The notes under the pieces are model-generated. The model was given only the letters and a program-made list of their open reading frames with translations, had not been told where the DNA came from and did not search any database. Below are positions 26,201-41,200 of a DNA stretch of 64,000 nucleotides, in pieces. This DNA is from Cynocephalus volans (lineage: Eukaryota > Chordata > Mammalia > Dermoptera > Cynocephalidae). The DNA lies in the NCBI RefSeq assembly GCF_027409185.1, contig NC_084469.1:77907918-77971917 (forward strand), given 5' to 3'. A program made the translations under genes and the position numbers. How positions within the stretch are numbered: the stretch's first letter is position 1; every line of letters starts with the position of its first letter.

Positions 26201-29200
26201 TCTTAAAAATAGCAAAATTTCTTTATGCATATACCTCGTTTTTGGACTTCCTCTTCTTCACTGTCACTTTCTTCTGATGAAGATGAAGATGATGAGGAGG
26301 AGGAAGAGGAAGAAGAGGAGGATGAAGACGATGCTGAAGAACAAGATGAGGATGAAGAACTAGAGCCTGATCGAGAATGGGAACAAGAAGAGGAGGAAGA
26401 TGAAGAAGATGATGATCTGGAAGAACAGGATGATCTCTCAGAATCAGAGTCAGAATCAGAACTAGATTCTGATCCTCTTTTGTGGACTCTCTGTTTTTTA
26501 GAAGCTGGGTTTGGAGTTAGGGGTTCTGTTCTGGCTGCAACCATGCGTCTGTCTGTTTCACTTTTTCCACTAGATTTCTGGTCTCCAGTAGCCTGTGGTA
26601 AAACACCATTCTTTGGACTTACAGGCTCAGATTTTATTAGTGTCCTGGTTTCCACAGAAGACATAGATTCTTCTTCAGAAGACTGAGGCTCCTCTTTAAG
26701 GTTTTCACTTTTAACTTTCATATCCTCTAGAATAATACCTTTAGTATCTAGAAGCCTAGGCAGAGAGGTAAGAGGAGAAGCAGAAAGTGCTACTTGATAT
26801 TGCTGTAAAAGTGGAGTAGAAGTCCTTGAATGAGCCATCTTACTTTGACTGTAGTTCCTTTGAGCTGCCATAAATGAGAGTTCAGGATCACGAAGAATGT
26901 GATAGTCTGTTCGGCTCACCCCATGTTTGGCAGCACCAATAAGCAAATCCCTATCATGAGGACCACATTCCCACCAGACTGGTAAATCTGGATTCGGATG
27001 ACAAAGCTTCAAGCGTTCAAACAACTGTGGATGTCGAAGGGCCTGTTCCCGTACTTTCCTTAGAAGTTCAATGCGATACAAAGTCCTAGAAGCTCGTTCT
27101 TCTGTGATTGGTTGGATAAAAATATTTGGATCTACCAATTCTACATTGAAACAAGGACAAAAATATCAACCACAAAAGTACTTCATTAAGATTTAAAACA
27201 AATAATGCAACTTCTAAAATGTACTTCTACTCAATGTCATTGTACAGTTTCCAGAATTTTTAAAAAACATTTAAAATGAGGAGAAATTTAAGTTTTAAAA
27301 AGAAGTACTAAAAATCATGTAACATAAAACAATGAATCTTCTGAAATTAAGTAAAACATAAGATTATTTTGGAAGTACATTAATATAACCCGGAATTTAC
27401 TCTTAAGAATTTTCTTATGGCTGTGCTTTTACTAACACCTGTCTTAAAGAGAAAAACATTTACTCGAAGTCACTTATAAATACAAATTAGAACTGTTAAA
27501 TGACACCCCATAAACAAATGTAAGTTGGTGTATCTCAGACTACACGAGATAACTTAGGGCACTACAGTGAATTCACAGGGGCTTTTTTAAGTTTCAAGGG
27601 AAACACAGGCACATCTGTCAAACACTGTACAATCTACTAGCTTGAGGTAGTTCAGTTTCAACATTAGACCATGCTACATTCCTTCTGATGAGGTCATATC
27701 TTTGCAAAGCTGGGTTACTAGCACTTGGGAAGTGCTCAAAAAAGATATGAACTTGTTGAAATAATGCAGGGACCAACCTGAGGAGCTTCTAATGGACAAA
27801 TTTAGAACAATGTGGGCAAAAAATAATGATAGTATTGGATTGTAACCTGTAGAGTAAAATAAATATCCATGAATCCGTACTGATATGAATAATTAAGTAA
27901 ATAGATGAAGGAGAAGAAATGGTACTTCATTGCAGCAGAATTCCACAGTAAAAACTATTGCAGACAAGATTTAGTATCTTATAAATACTTAAATCAATGG
28001 GTAAAAGTTTGAGGAGAAACAGGATTTGTGAGGCTCCTCAAGATATTTGTTAATTATAGGGAAACGATAGTAATTTTAAACTGGAGAAATGCAGCATAAA
28101 CTACCTTAACTCAGCGATTAAAGTCAACATCTTCAAGTTGACATCACAAATACCATGGTATTACATTCTGACACCATGTCATTCTGTGGTCCTTTTGCCA
28201 AAAATGCATAAACTCAATCCAATCATGTGAAAACACAAGACAAACCCAAACTGAGGGATATATGGCAAAATAACTGATCAATACTTTTCAAAGGTATCAA
28301 GGTCACGAAAAACAAGGAATGACAAAGAATGTGTTACAGACTGCAGGAAGCTAAGGAGTAAGAACAACCAAATACAATTTGGGGGGAATCCTGGAACAAA
28401 AAAAGGACATTAATGGAAGAACTGGTAAAATTCAAATAGGTATTTAGTTTAGTTAATGGCATTGTACTACCATTAATTTCCTAGTCTGATAATTACACTA
28501 TAATTAGTTGTGTTAAGATTGTAACGTTAAAAGAGGCAGGATGAGAGATATATGGAAACTCCTTGTACATTTTTTGCAACTTTTCTGTAAGTCCAAAAGT
28601 AGTTCAAAACAAAAATTAAAAAAAAAAAAAAAGTCAAGGACCATGCAAAAATCAATATGGGACAAGAAACAAGGGTGGAAGTATCCAGTCTACTTCCAAG
28701 ATTTAAGAAGTTGTACAATGCCTAACAGGTGCACACATACCATTAGTACGTAATTGTGGTTATTTAAGAAAGAAACAGAAGTATTTTTTCTATCAATATA
28801 CGTTATATGTTTTCAGATAATTACTAGATTGTTAGGACACAAACACTTAAGTTGTTTGGATCTAATTATTCATTAAATAGAACTGTTAAGTATTTCTTTT
28901 GGCCTCAGGTACTGGGGAAAAAAATCACTGTTACATTAACGGTGCTGTGAAGTGAAGAAGTTTGGGAAACTCTGATCTTAAGTAAAACCTCACATTTCTA
29001 ACAAGGAAGCCCAACCTTTTCAATGATTATTTAGTAATTAACTCTTTCCCTTTTCTTTTAAAACTAGAACCAAAAGTGATGAATTTATTCAATCACTACA
29101 TTGCTGATGGGAATTAAGAAAAAAAAAAAAAAAGAGGGCTTCTTGGCCATAAATAATGAAAGACACAATATTTTATCTGTCTTTTTAAACCTATTTATTG

Positions 29201-32200
29201 TCTTACAGCAGACCTGAAAGCAGACTGAAACCTTGCCTGAGTTACCCGGTGTTTGGGTAATCAAGTGATTGGCTACTCTGTTTAGTGGACTGACAAAAAA
29301 TCTGTTAGGAAATAAAATTAAAACAAGTAAAGAAACCCACATGGAATTTAAGTCCTTTTATAAACAATTTATATTTTTACTCTGAAATAGAAATAGGAGG
29401 CGACTGGGTTTAGTAGTAAGAAATCATATTCAACAAAGAATAGAGACAACTGCTTAAAACATAGCATTACTGAGAGGAACTGCTAACAGGATGAGCTATT
29501 TCTCTGCGCTGTGAAGACTGAAATTCATTTCAGAACAGTTCCTTAGCTGAACATCAACACCTCTGATTAGCTGTCTTTTTTGAAGATGGTGCTGGGTGAA
29601 GATCTTTCCTATGAAATTTTAAAAAATGTCTTATGAGTTAGGGCCTCATTCCTTGCAAAATTATTCAGGTAAATAATCCCTCTAGCATAGTTCCTATAGG
29701 ATGGATTCAAAATATAGGTCAGTTCTGTTTACCAAAAGCTATCCTTTATCTTCTACCTCTTCCTAATCATAAATCTATCACTAAACGCTAGCTATTTTCT
29801 TAAAACTCAGTGTGTATCTTTATTCTCTTTAGATCTCAGAGGATCTTTAAGCATAATTTACTTACAATTCTGAAAAACTGCTGACATTTTGAATCAGATA
29901 GTATTGGAATCTCACATAAAAGGAACTGGAAAGTTCTGAATTTTAGTGATATTGCTTCTTTGACTGAAACAAGGAAAAAATATGTACACATACCTTCTTT
30001 GGAAGGAAGACGACAAACCCTCCGACACATGGACATGAATGCATACAAATATTTCTCCAAACTGTCATCAGTTTTCTTATGTAGCCTAGCCATAGCCCTA
30101 AATTTTGTCCAATCAAATTGTCCTCTGTCAGGATCAAAAACTACTCCAAATGTAGATACGACTCTATAAAAGTCAGCTTCTTCTCTTCTTGTCCATCTAT
30201 TTTGAATCAGATTAAAAAACCACATTGGTCACTAAAATAAATACTTATTAATACTGAATATAATAACTATAATGTAAACTTAAAAAACTTCGAGTATCTA
30301 AGACTTTAAAGGATAAATTCAGGGTTATTGTCTTGTAAATATATTTTTAAATGCTAGTTGACTCATCTATCCAACCACACTTCTTTTAGTATACATTGTT
30401 CCTTTAGACAATAATAGTTCTTTTGCACAATTACTAGGTGAGAAAATATGCACAGCATACAAGATTATATAAGATGACCCTGCCCTTCAGGAAAAAGATA
30501 AAAAACTTTCAAAAACATTTATAATATAAGGTAGCATGTTTTTAGTCGTATGAGTTACAGAAACCAAGAATTTTAGGAGAGCACAGAAGATTGAAGGATC
30601 ACTTGAGACTTTAACAATCATAAAAGGCATCACAGAGTAAGTGGCATTTCAGATGGGGCAAGGCTAAGGTTAGGAAGGGGATGTTAGGAAGAGGGCACAG
30701 AATAAGCAAAGTAGAAAGTACTTTGTATTTTGGGGAGATAATAGTATTCCAGATTAACAAGGATATGGTTCCTATTGGGGACAAAGCAAGATAGAGTTGG
30801 GGTCAGATTACGAAACACTCTAAATACCTGGCTAAAAATAATCTTCCTTCTGTTGAAAGCTTCTGATACTTTAAGAGGCTAATATTATCATCATACACCA
30901 CAGATCTCCAAACTTCAGTCTCTATTTGTAGAAACTTTTCCTTGCTTAACTCATAGGATTGTTGTATAAATGAGAAAAAAACATATGGGAAAGACCTTTG
31001 AAAAATGTTACAGGGCCAATTTTATCATAGTGAATTATTAAGAAGCTTAACATAATCATAATTTAAAAATAGCCTGGGAAATCCATCAAATCATATGAAC
31101 ATTAGACCTGGGTGACAAGAATAGGAATGGAAAAGAAAAATTAAATTGAAAGACTACACAGGACACAAAAAAATATGACACGGTCTACACTCAAAGAATT
31201 TACAACTTAGAAAGACAAGGCATAAACAGGAAAAAATAACTGTCATTACAATATATTACTGTGGCAAATGAGTAATTTATTTAGGTAAGTACTATGTGAG
31301 TTCAGAAAATGGAGGCAATAGTGTGAGATAGATTCGTTGAAAAAAAAATTAATAGAGTAGATGAGCCACGTGCTGAGCTCTGAAGAATGAGCTAAGTGTG
31401 GACTAAAGGGTAGAAAGAAGGGTATTCTGGATGATAAGAACAACATGAGCTACAGTACTGAATAAACAGCAAGTAGGACATTCTGGCTGAGGAAACAGTA
31501 GTGGATAAACTTAGAAATGCATGCTAAAACCTAAATTGAAGAGACCTTTGAACTTAGGGCCATTCAATGCCATGATAAAACTACTATTTTAAGATGATTA
31601 ATCCAGATCTGACAGAATAAGGGAAAATGTATGTGGTAGATAAAGATGGCCACCAATTCTTTGCCACTTCCCATTGAGAGGTAGAATCTATTTCCCTTTC
31701 CCTTAAATCTGAGCTGCCCTATGACTTTTTTTGACCAACAAAAGGTGGCAGAAGTGACACTTTGTAACTGCTGAGTCTGAGCCTTCAGAAATCTGTAGTT
31801 TCCACTTTTGTTACTTGGAATGATCCCCCTTGGAATCTGAGCTCCCAGTTCGCAGCTAGTACAAACTGCCAGCCATGTGAACAGGGCTACTTTGGTTCTT
31901 TCAGCTGTCTCATAACCCCAATGTGAAGAAGAAGAACCACCTGGTTTACTCAAAGAATCAAAAGAAATAAAAAATTGACGCCATTTTAAGTCACTATGCT
32001 GCAACAGCAGAAAACCAAAACAGTGTATTTACAGAGATAGTAGTATTTGAAAATTATGGCTAGGATAGCTAAAATCTTAACTTTCAGACTGACTAAAAAA
32101 TTCTGGCTACAATGAATGTGCTGCAAATGAATCAAAAGAACAATGACTTATCTTCCAGAGAACATCCAAGGACCCAGGTTTAACAAGGAAGCCAGGTTAT

Positions 32201-35200
32201 TGCTAAACATTGCTATTCTTTTCCATGTGCTCTATCCTTTTTGAGATGTTAAAGCTTTTAGGAGAGAAATTTGCCTGTCTTTTTAACAAGGTCTCTTGCA
32301 ATTTGCTCCCCTTGACTTCAGTAGTTCCAAGGGTTCATCTTCTGTTTAAAGCAGAGGTAGACTTGCCTTTTATACATTCTTATATTTCATAAAATGTCTT
32401 AATATAAAATAAGATAGAATGAACTTTATTTCATATAATTTAAACTTCTGTTCAATTCCTAATTCCATTCTTGAGTTTGCTCTGCACCTTCATTTTTTAA
32501 TACCTCAGGGTACTTAAACACGACAAAAGAATGATTAAATGTGAAGTATGGCTGATAAGTATAAGATGTAATAATCTGTATTAGTTTTACTATATTTGTG
32601 AATATATATGTGAGTATATGTGCACAACGCACTTTACTTTGACCAATTTTTCTATGTATATTTTCAAAACATGATAATCACACCCTGACAGCCTGTAGAA
32701 TAACAACTATATTTAGATACTATATATTAAAACTTTAGTGCTATGGTCTTACCTCTGCTGTCTTTCTATCTTGGCTGCCATTTTAGGATTAAGAGTGGCT
32801 TCTTCATAAAGAGGCTGCATTACACTGGTAGGTACTAAGAAAGTTGGTTGTATCTGCTGGATTTGTCTGTTTTTATTAGTACGCTGATATGCAGTGATGA
32901 GACGCCTCAAACGTGTAGTTAAAGCTGATTGAGTAGGCCAATAAATTTTATCACCTTCCATTAGTTGACCATCTATATTTAAATAAAATAAATAATGTAA
33001 ATAATAATAATAATAAAAACTAAACAGATACTGTATAAGGTGTACAAAAGTACCAAAACTTGTCTATTAAAATTTTTTTCTTCAATGTAATTATGTAGGT
33101 GAAAAAAACAACCAAATCTTTCATCATAAAAAAAAATTCTTTTAATTAAATACACAACAGAGTTTAACAGCAGTTCAAAATAAGTAGGACACAGTGGAAT
33201 AAAGATGTTATCTATTTAAAGGAAACAACTATTGCATTTCCAGGTCTAATAAATCATAAGGGCTGGCAAATACTCAATGCCTTAGCTTAAATAAATTAAA
33301 AGCCAAATGGAATCCCATGAGAATCTGAATACTGTAAGCTATTCTAACTAAAGTCTTATCTCAATTTAGTTAGAATAAAAACATTTTTTATTTTTATTTA
33401 TTATTTATTTATTTATTTATTTATTTTTTGGTCTTTTTCGTGACTGGCACTCAGCCAGTGAGTGCACCGACCATTCCTATATAGCATCTGAACCCGCGGC
33501 GGGAGTGTTGCTGCGCTCCCGAGGCAGCACTCTCCCGAGTACGCCATGGGCTCGGCCCTAAAAACATTTTTTAAATCACTAGGAAGAAACATATGTTTTA
33601 AAGATTCAGGATAAAAAAATTTACAATGCTGCAACTTTAAAATTTTTATTACCTAAAAAAGTGCAGGATCTATTTCCAAGTTGTAATATTATAATTTATA
33701 TATGATAATCAAGCTGTAATCATTCACACTAAGCTAAAACTACTCCTTGCATTCCTAGGTGGGAATGAGTATGCTCTAGTGACAGTATGTTCCTATCTTG
33801 ATATTAAAAAGACCTTGCACAGAAAACCTTTATATAAAGTGGGTGATAAAGAATGGCTCCAAACACACATAGAGAACTAATAAGAAATTAAATGTGTTAC
33901 TGAATTAACACCTTAATGATAAAATGTCACAAACAAGTTTAATGATCAAGACATAAAGTCATCAGAGCCTCTATTCTATAAAAGGGCAGTGAGTTACTGC
34001 ACAAAGATTTGCAACAACTAAAAGTACTGTTAAATTCCCAATTAACTAATATGTCCTATAATGATTACAAGTGTACTCAATACATATTTCATATACACTT
34101 AAAACATTATAAAAGTATAATAGCTTATTCATCTTATAGTATCATGAGAATGTAAATTACAATAATATTAAAGAAGTAAATGCAATTTACCTCCATCTGC
34201 TATAACAAGATCTCCTGGTGAAGAAACATCATCCTTTTAAAAGAAAATAAAAATCTGTCATAGGGAGATTGAGTCAAGATACATATAATAAAAGAGAATC
34301 AAACTTCTTTATAATGAAGAACATTTTTGCTATAGAAATTTTAATGATTAATTTAGCAAAAATAAACTTTTAATTCCTTGTTCTCAATTCTCACCCTTTC
34401 ATAGTTATTGCTTTGAAAATTTAGACCAGTCTTTATTTACAAAAATTATTTCCTTTTCTATAATTATCTTTAAGTCTATTTCTTCCCTACCAACCTTTCC
34501 CTAATTTTGAGTATGCCCTAGGTTTTATTGCTAACCAATTGTTTTTTTTTTTTTTCTTTCCATACACCAACTCTCAGAAAATTTATTCATTCTCATATCT
34601 GGTTATTAGATAACCTGAAAATCTTTACTTTTTCAGCCTTAAACAGTTTGCTTGTGCTGTACATGCGATTTTTATTTGTTAACAGAGCATCTTCAATTAT
34701 ATATTCCAACATTACCTTAAACTTAATATTCATAAGTTTGGCAATTTTATTTCAATGACTATTGGCTTCTATTGTTTCAGAAAACGCTGAAGTTAGAATT
34801 ATCATAATTCCTTTGTAGGAGGGTCTTTTTCTCTGGTTGTCTGTAACATCTTCTCTTTGTTTGGTGTTTCTGCAATTTCACCAGGAGGTTTCTTGGAGTG
34901 GATTTAATTTTATTTATCCTGCCAAGATTCATTTTATTTCTTGAATCTGAGGACTCATGTCTTTTATTATGTCTGAAATATTATGTTTTCTAATACTACT
35001 TCTCCTTTATTCTCTCTAGGCTCTCCTTCTGGAACACCTACTAGATATATGCCAGACATTATCACGCTATCCTCCTTGTTTCTAAACTTTTTTCCCACAT
35101 ATTCCATTATTCTGCTTATTGATTTATTGCCTCTCTGTTCCAAGTTTATTGCCTCTCACACCTTTTGCCTGCTCTAAGGAAACAGATCTGAGCTCTTCAA

Positions 35201-38200
35201 ATATTTTTTCCTCTGCTAGTCAGTATCATGTTAAGCTTTGTCAGTACAGGGAACTGGAGATATGCTGTAGGGGGAAAAGGGTTTTACTTCCTGGTTCTGG
35301 TGAGCTCCTCCATTGCTCAGCTCCAACAGCACAGTGGCCTCTTCCCTAGAGTGCAGCTCCTGCAATTTGAGCAGTCTGTAGCACCCATTGGCCAGCAGCT
35401 TTTCCCAGTAACTTCTCTCTTGGGCGGTTTTGTAGTTGAGTGTCTCCAGTGAGAAATTTTCCCAGAAGAACATTCTTTGGCAACCCTAGAGGATGGATTT
35501 CCAGCCAGTTCCAGAGGGTAGGTTTCCAGCCAGTTGCACTGGTGTGGCAGCACAGCATCCCTTCTGACCATGGCCATATCCTCCCAACAAAGTCTGGATC
35601 TCAGCTCTGTTGGTGATGTGGCTCTTCCCTGGGTGCTTCAAGCCCCAGGAGTGGTGGATGTTACTTATATCTGCTATTCCCATATTGTTTAGAATTCTCT
35701 TTACTTCTTATTAGCCAATCTCTCATTACTCCAACCCCCCTATTATAATGAATAATTCTTTACATTAAACTTTCCCTCTCCTGACTAGCCCAGACTGATC
35801 CAACATGCTCTACTTTGGATAATTTCCTCATATCTGTTTTCCAAATAATTTCTTCTCTCATTTGCTGTGTCTAATCTGCTTATCCAGCAAAATATTTAAC
35901 CTATTTATTGAGTTTTAAATGTCAACAGCTGTATTTTCTACTTTTAAAGGTACATGTAATTCTTTTTCATATCTTCCTAGTTTTTAAAAATCATATCTTG
36001 TCTTTCTTTTGTTTTTATTTTTTTTAACTGTCTTTAATCATTTAAACATGTACATGTTCTCAATTTCAATAGATGTATTAACAGAAGTTCTCAGGGGTCT
36101 AACCTTGTTCTTTGTTGCATGCTAACACTGACTCATGGTAAATTTCTCTTCATATATTTTTAAATTTTGGACTTTGATTTCACTTTATGGGGGCTTCATT
36201 TTCAGGACTCATACATAGTCTGAACTGAAGTTCTTTCTTCCAGAGTTCTTTTTTTTTCTTTTGGTTTTTACCAGGTACCCAGGGATACTACTAGTCAAGT
36301 ACCCCTTTTTATATTACATTGAGGTTCCTGGACCTTGCAGGTGAAATAAAAGAATCAACCACAGACTCAAGAGAAGGCAGGCCTATGGTTATAAATTCTC
36401 AGGAGAGAGATCTTTCCTACCCAGAGCCCATGCTGAGATAAATTTCCTTGCCCTCTCCTTGTGCTTTATGTCTCAAAATACTGCCCTTTGAGAGTCCTAC
36501 CTTTATACAGAATTTAAGTTTTCCTTGCCCACATACTGCGGTAAGCCTTGTCTGTTGTCCTCATACAGGCATCAATAGCCAAACCCCTTTGCTACCAAGA
36601 CCAGCAAACCCTACCTGACAGCTATAGCATCATCCAGTCTTTTACCATGCTCTCATAAATATTATAGAAAATCCTCATCTCTTTTAACACCGTTTTCCCT
36701 ACTCCACGGATTATTTTCTATATTTTCATCCAACTCTTCTTTTTGACATTCTAATAAATAGAGCACTTAGAACTATGCTTTGGCAGCTCAGCATTACTCT
36801 AGGCTCTACTCTCTATTTCAAATTTCTTCATATAGGTATAGTTTCTATCTCTTGTTGTCCACTCTGCTTTGGGACTTTGCCCTGGACACTGTGTTTCTTA
36901 GATCTAAGAAGTGTAGCAAGTGGGCAAACCCCATCCCACCCCCATGTCCAAATCAGCCTCCATCTTGTCAAGGAGGGGAGATCAGATGAATTCTGAATGG
37001 CTATTTGTGATATTTGTCAACCCAAGTTGATCACTTATTTAGCTAATCTTCTGAGGAACAGAGGAATTATGTATAATGAAAAGGAAAAACATGCAGAAGA
37101 AAAAGCAAATAAAAGATACTAAGGAGTACCTCAGATTGAGGATTTAAAAATATGATCCAAAGCATACCTCTATATCATCTTTAAAGATGGCTGGGGCAGG
37201 TTTGTATTCTGGATCTTCCACATCCCTGTTAAAATACCAATAAATGCTATAATACCATAGCGAATTTAAGATTTCTCTCGACAGAATAGAAAAACAAATG
37301 GAATCTCATTGGAGGAATTTTTTAGTTTATTTTAAAGGTCAGACTAAAATCTCTGCTCTCTAGCCAGAGAAGCCCAAGCCACAGCATGAAAGCTATTCTA
37401 GAGAAAGTAATAAGAAAGCTAGTTCTAATTTACTCTTACTTCCAAGTTCACTTTTAAATGTGCTATTATTAATCTCAACATGTCTTTTACTTTTCTCTTT
37501 TGGTAAGAAAAGGAAGATTATATAAGGACTCACAACAGGTATAATGAATAATATCACATCTCTCTTCAACTGTAATATTCTTGCCTTTTCTCCTCTTATA
37601 TCCCTAGAATTTTATGAATACTTGCTAGAATGAAAAAATGAAAGACTCATCAAAGAATGAGTGTGGGGCAGGTCCAATGTCTTTCTTGATCATAAACTGT
37701 TGGACAAGCACTAAGTATCATTAGCTCTTTCAGACTGTAAACTCTAATTCTCTTAATGCGACACAACTTAAACATCACTGATACAGAATATGCTGATGTT
37801 GAACAGAAGACAGAGATACAGAGAATTCATGACTCTGAAACGCACATACCCATCCATATAATCATTTGCTCTCTGTTCAGCAGCAACTGCTTTGTCATCA
37901 GGTTTTCCTACTCTTTCCAAGAAGCATAATGCTGGGTCTGCTCGGATAGTGTTATATTTTTCATAACCTAGAAGCATCACCAATTACAAATGTAAAAAGG
38001 ATAAAAAGAAGAAAGGTGTGTAAATATAAGCATTCCTTATAACTATGGTTGATAATATGCCTGAACTAAAGGGACCATATATTAAAATGATATAGGTTAA
38101 GTATGTTTTCTAGAAGTTATTACAAACATTACATGATCTGATAATATCTATAAAAATTTAGATGAAATTTATCAGTTAATATGGAAAATAGGTAAAACTG

Positions 38201-41200
38201 ATCATTTCACATAAAAACTCTTCCTGAGAGAGGAAGTTGTGTGAGACATATCCAGGAAGGGCAGGTCACATATGCCACCCTCTCATGAGGAAAATGCAGT
38301 GACAGATAAACATAGTTTGATAGTGTAAGCTTTTAATGCTGTATATATAACATGGGTGTTACTGGAATAAAGCTGTTAGTGGAAGTCAATAAACTGAGAA
38401 CTAGTTGAATTACATTATACACAGAAGGTGATCCTACCTACTTTACTTCTTACTTACCATGTTTAAAAACTCCAATAAGGAGTGACTTATCAGCATCAAA
38501 GTCCCACCACTCAGCAGGAACTTCTGAGTGGTCTGGTTCTGGTACCCAAACATCAATGTCACTAAAAAAAAAGAAATCACGATATAGCATTATCAAACAA
38601 GTCAAAAAGAAGGCAAAATTTTACTGGCTTTTAAAGCATTGTGGATTTTAAGAAAAAGAAGTTAGGATTTTATTTCATTGATTTTGTAAAATTTTCCTAT
38701 AATTACCAATTAAAATTATAGAAGTGAACAATAACAATAAGGATATCATAAAATGAACGAATATTGTTAAACTCAACAGAAGAAATACATTTCAACAAGG
38801 TTTACTATATAATTCTCTTAAAGAATCATATTCTTTCCACTGATTTCCTTTACTCATAGACAAAGGGTTCTACTGGAAAGTAGAGACCTATGACAGCAAA
38901 CAACTTGACAAAAATCATCTGCTTCAAATATTTCATTTAGTATATGAAGTATATAGTATACAGTAGATGAAGTACAGTATATGAAGACTGAAACTCTAAA
39001 AGGGTAAATGAATTGCTTTAGGCTGCAGAGCAAGTTTTATCTCTTCTAGACTGCTGTTACTAAGAAAATCACTGAAAATGGCAAGTTTTTGATTCATAAT
39101 TTGATTAAAACACTCAAATTATATTTTTATGCTATATATAAATAATACCACGCCATAAAATGGCAACATAACAAAGTACTAGAAACTGTAATAATCCATA
39201 ACGCTTTGGTAATTTGGCTGTTTTCACGAGTAAGAAATAATTATAGCATTGGTAATTTTGCAAACATAATTTCTTCTCCTTTACTTTCCCAGAAACCTTT
39301 TGCAAGTAACACATATTCAAGTAACACCTCTGAAGAGAAAAAAATGTCATGTACTAAAGGACTGAAATGTTCACTTCTTTACCTTAGTGATTTAAGCTGT
39401 TGTCTCCTTGTTTTTAACCCAAGGATAAGAAATAATGAAAGGAGAGACCTTTTTCTCTGGATTCTTAAAGGAATCTGTCAGCACTTTAAATGAATGAACG
39501 TCTTACTATATCTAATTTTGCTTTATAACAAAAGGGCCACAATTGAAATATTTTTTAGCTTAGTGCAGAAAAATAGAGAAAAAGGAAGAATGATTTTCCT
39601 ATGATATGGCAGAAATTGACAAAGATTAAGAAAAATATGGTAAAAGGAGATATTTCTTTTTTATTGAGTTCCTAACGAGGACTAAAAAAAGCATTAGCAT
39701 TAAAAGATAAAGGAAAGCAGAAAGAACACTAGAAGTAGGATCCCAGAGGGGGGAATAAAAAAGTGGGTCAGGTAGTTCCCATTGCTAACCATCAGGTGGC
39801 ACGCTAAGCTTAAAACACTGTGATTATCAACTGAAGCAGAAAGTTTTTCTGCTGGTAAAGAGGAAGAGGTAGTCAGTATAACTCATGGTTCAAATGTAAG
39901 TGCCACATACATGTTAGGTCTTTGTTAACTGCTAGGGAAAAGGATATAATATGGTGGATGTGCAAGTGTGGTTGATTTCTGTTTTTAAAGACTCAGTTCA
40001 AGTGCCATCTCCTACATGGAGCCTCCTTTAACTTTCCTGGGCTATACCATTCATTCAAAATATATTTACTTACTTATTTATTTTTTTGGCAGCTGGTCAG
40101 TATGGAGATCTGAACCCTTGACCTTGATGTTATAACACTGTGCTCTAACCAAGTGAGCTAACTGGCCAGCCCTTCATTTAAAATATATTTAAATAGCACT
40201 TACCATGTGTCAAAAATGGCAATAATGAATTCAGACAGATGTGCCCCTCCCCCTGTGAAGAGGTACCTGCAATACTATGTGATGAATGCTGTGACAGAGT
40301 ACTCTGGGTATGTGCCTAACCCAGTGTTGGGAGGTCACAAAAGGCTTTGTTGATGTCAGCTGAGCAAGAGGAGGAGGAGAATGAGGGAAAAGGAGAAAGA
40401 GAATGTTACAGCAAGAATGCAAAGGTCTGGAGACAAGAGTAATCAATCATGGCACATGTGAGGAATGTGGATCTAAAGTTCAGAAGAAAAATGTGGGCTA
40501 GAGGTTTGGAAGACATCAGCATAGAGATAAAAAATAAAGCCATAAAGAAGAGAACACCCAAGAAGAGTGACAAGAGAGGGCCTATGTGAAGACACTTTAA
40601 AATTTAAAAGAGACAGGTAGAAAAGGAGTCTGAAAAGCAACACACAGAGAGAAAAAAAGAAAAACCACAGAAGAATGGTATCATAGAAGCATTTTAAAAA
40701 GTAAGTGGTCAACAAAGGTAAAGTAAGGTAAACGCTATGGTATATTCACCAAATTTAGCAGCAAGAATGTTGGTAAAGATATTCCTGAAGTGGGTGGTAG
40801 AGTGAAGAGAAAGAAGCTGCATTGTAATGGAATGCATGGTGAATGGAGAAAATAAAAAGGAGATAGCAAATACAGATACTTCTTAAAAGAAGTTTGGCTG
40901 TGAAATCAAGGAAAATTAACAATATGGTAGTTTCAGGAAATATTGGGTCCAAAAGTGGCAAGGGTAGGTGTGTGTGTGTGTATGCACACATCCATCTGTA
41001 TATGTGCATTTAAGATGAAGCAGATGCAAATGTTAAAAAATCCAAATGAAAAGTCAGAGGGGGAGATTAATGAAAGGCAAAAATGAAGGGATAATCCAGA
41101 CAGAGCATTCCCTGAGAAATCACAAGTGGATTGGATCCAGTCAGGCCAAGGGAAAGAAGTCAATTAGTCAACAAATATTTACTGAGTGTTTAATAAGTAC

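Noticed and set aside
26225..26686. 153-codon acidic plus-strand open frame (Glu/Asp-rich)
   Set aside because: It is the complement of the CHD9 serine tract; agy/tcn codons read as gat/gaa on the other strand. No start context, no homology and the minus strand is a proven exon.
31564..32004. 146-codon minus open frame
   Set aside because: Lies across an MLT1-like LTR and matches no protein I know.
35119..35683. Cluster of overlapping open frames on both strands at 35.1-35.7 kb
   Set aside because: Moderately GC-rich old repeat-like sequence; none of the translations shows a domain, and no splice signals link them to CHD9.
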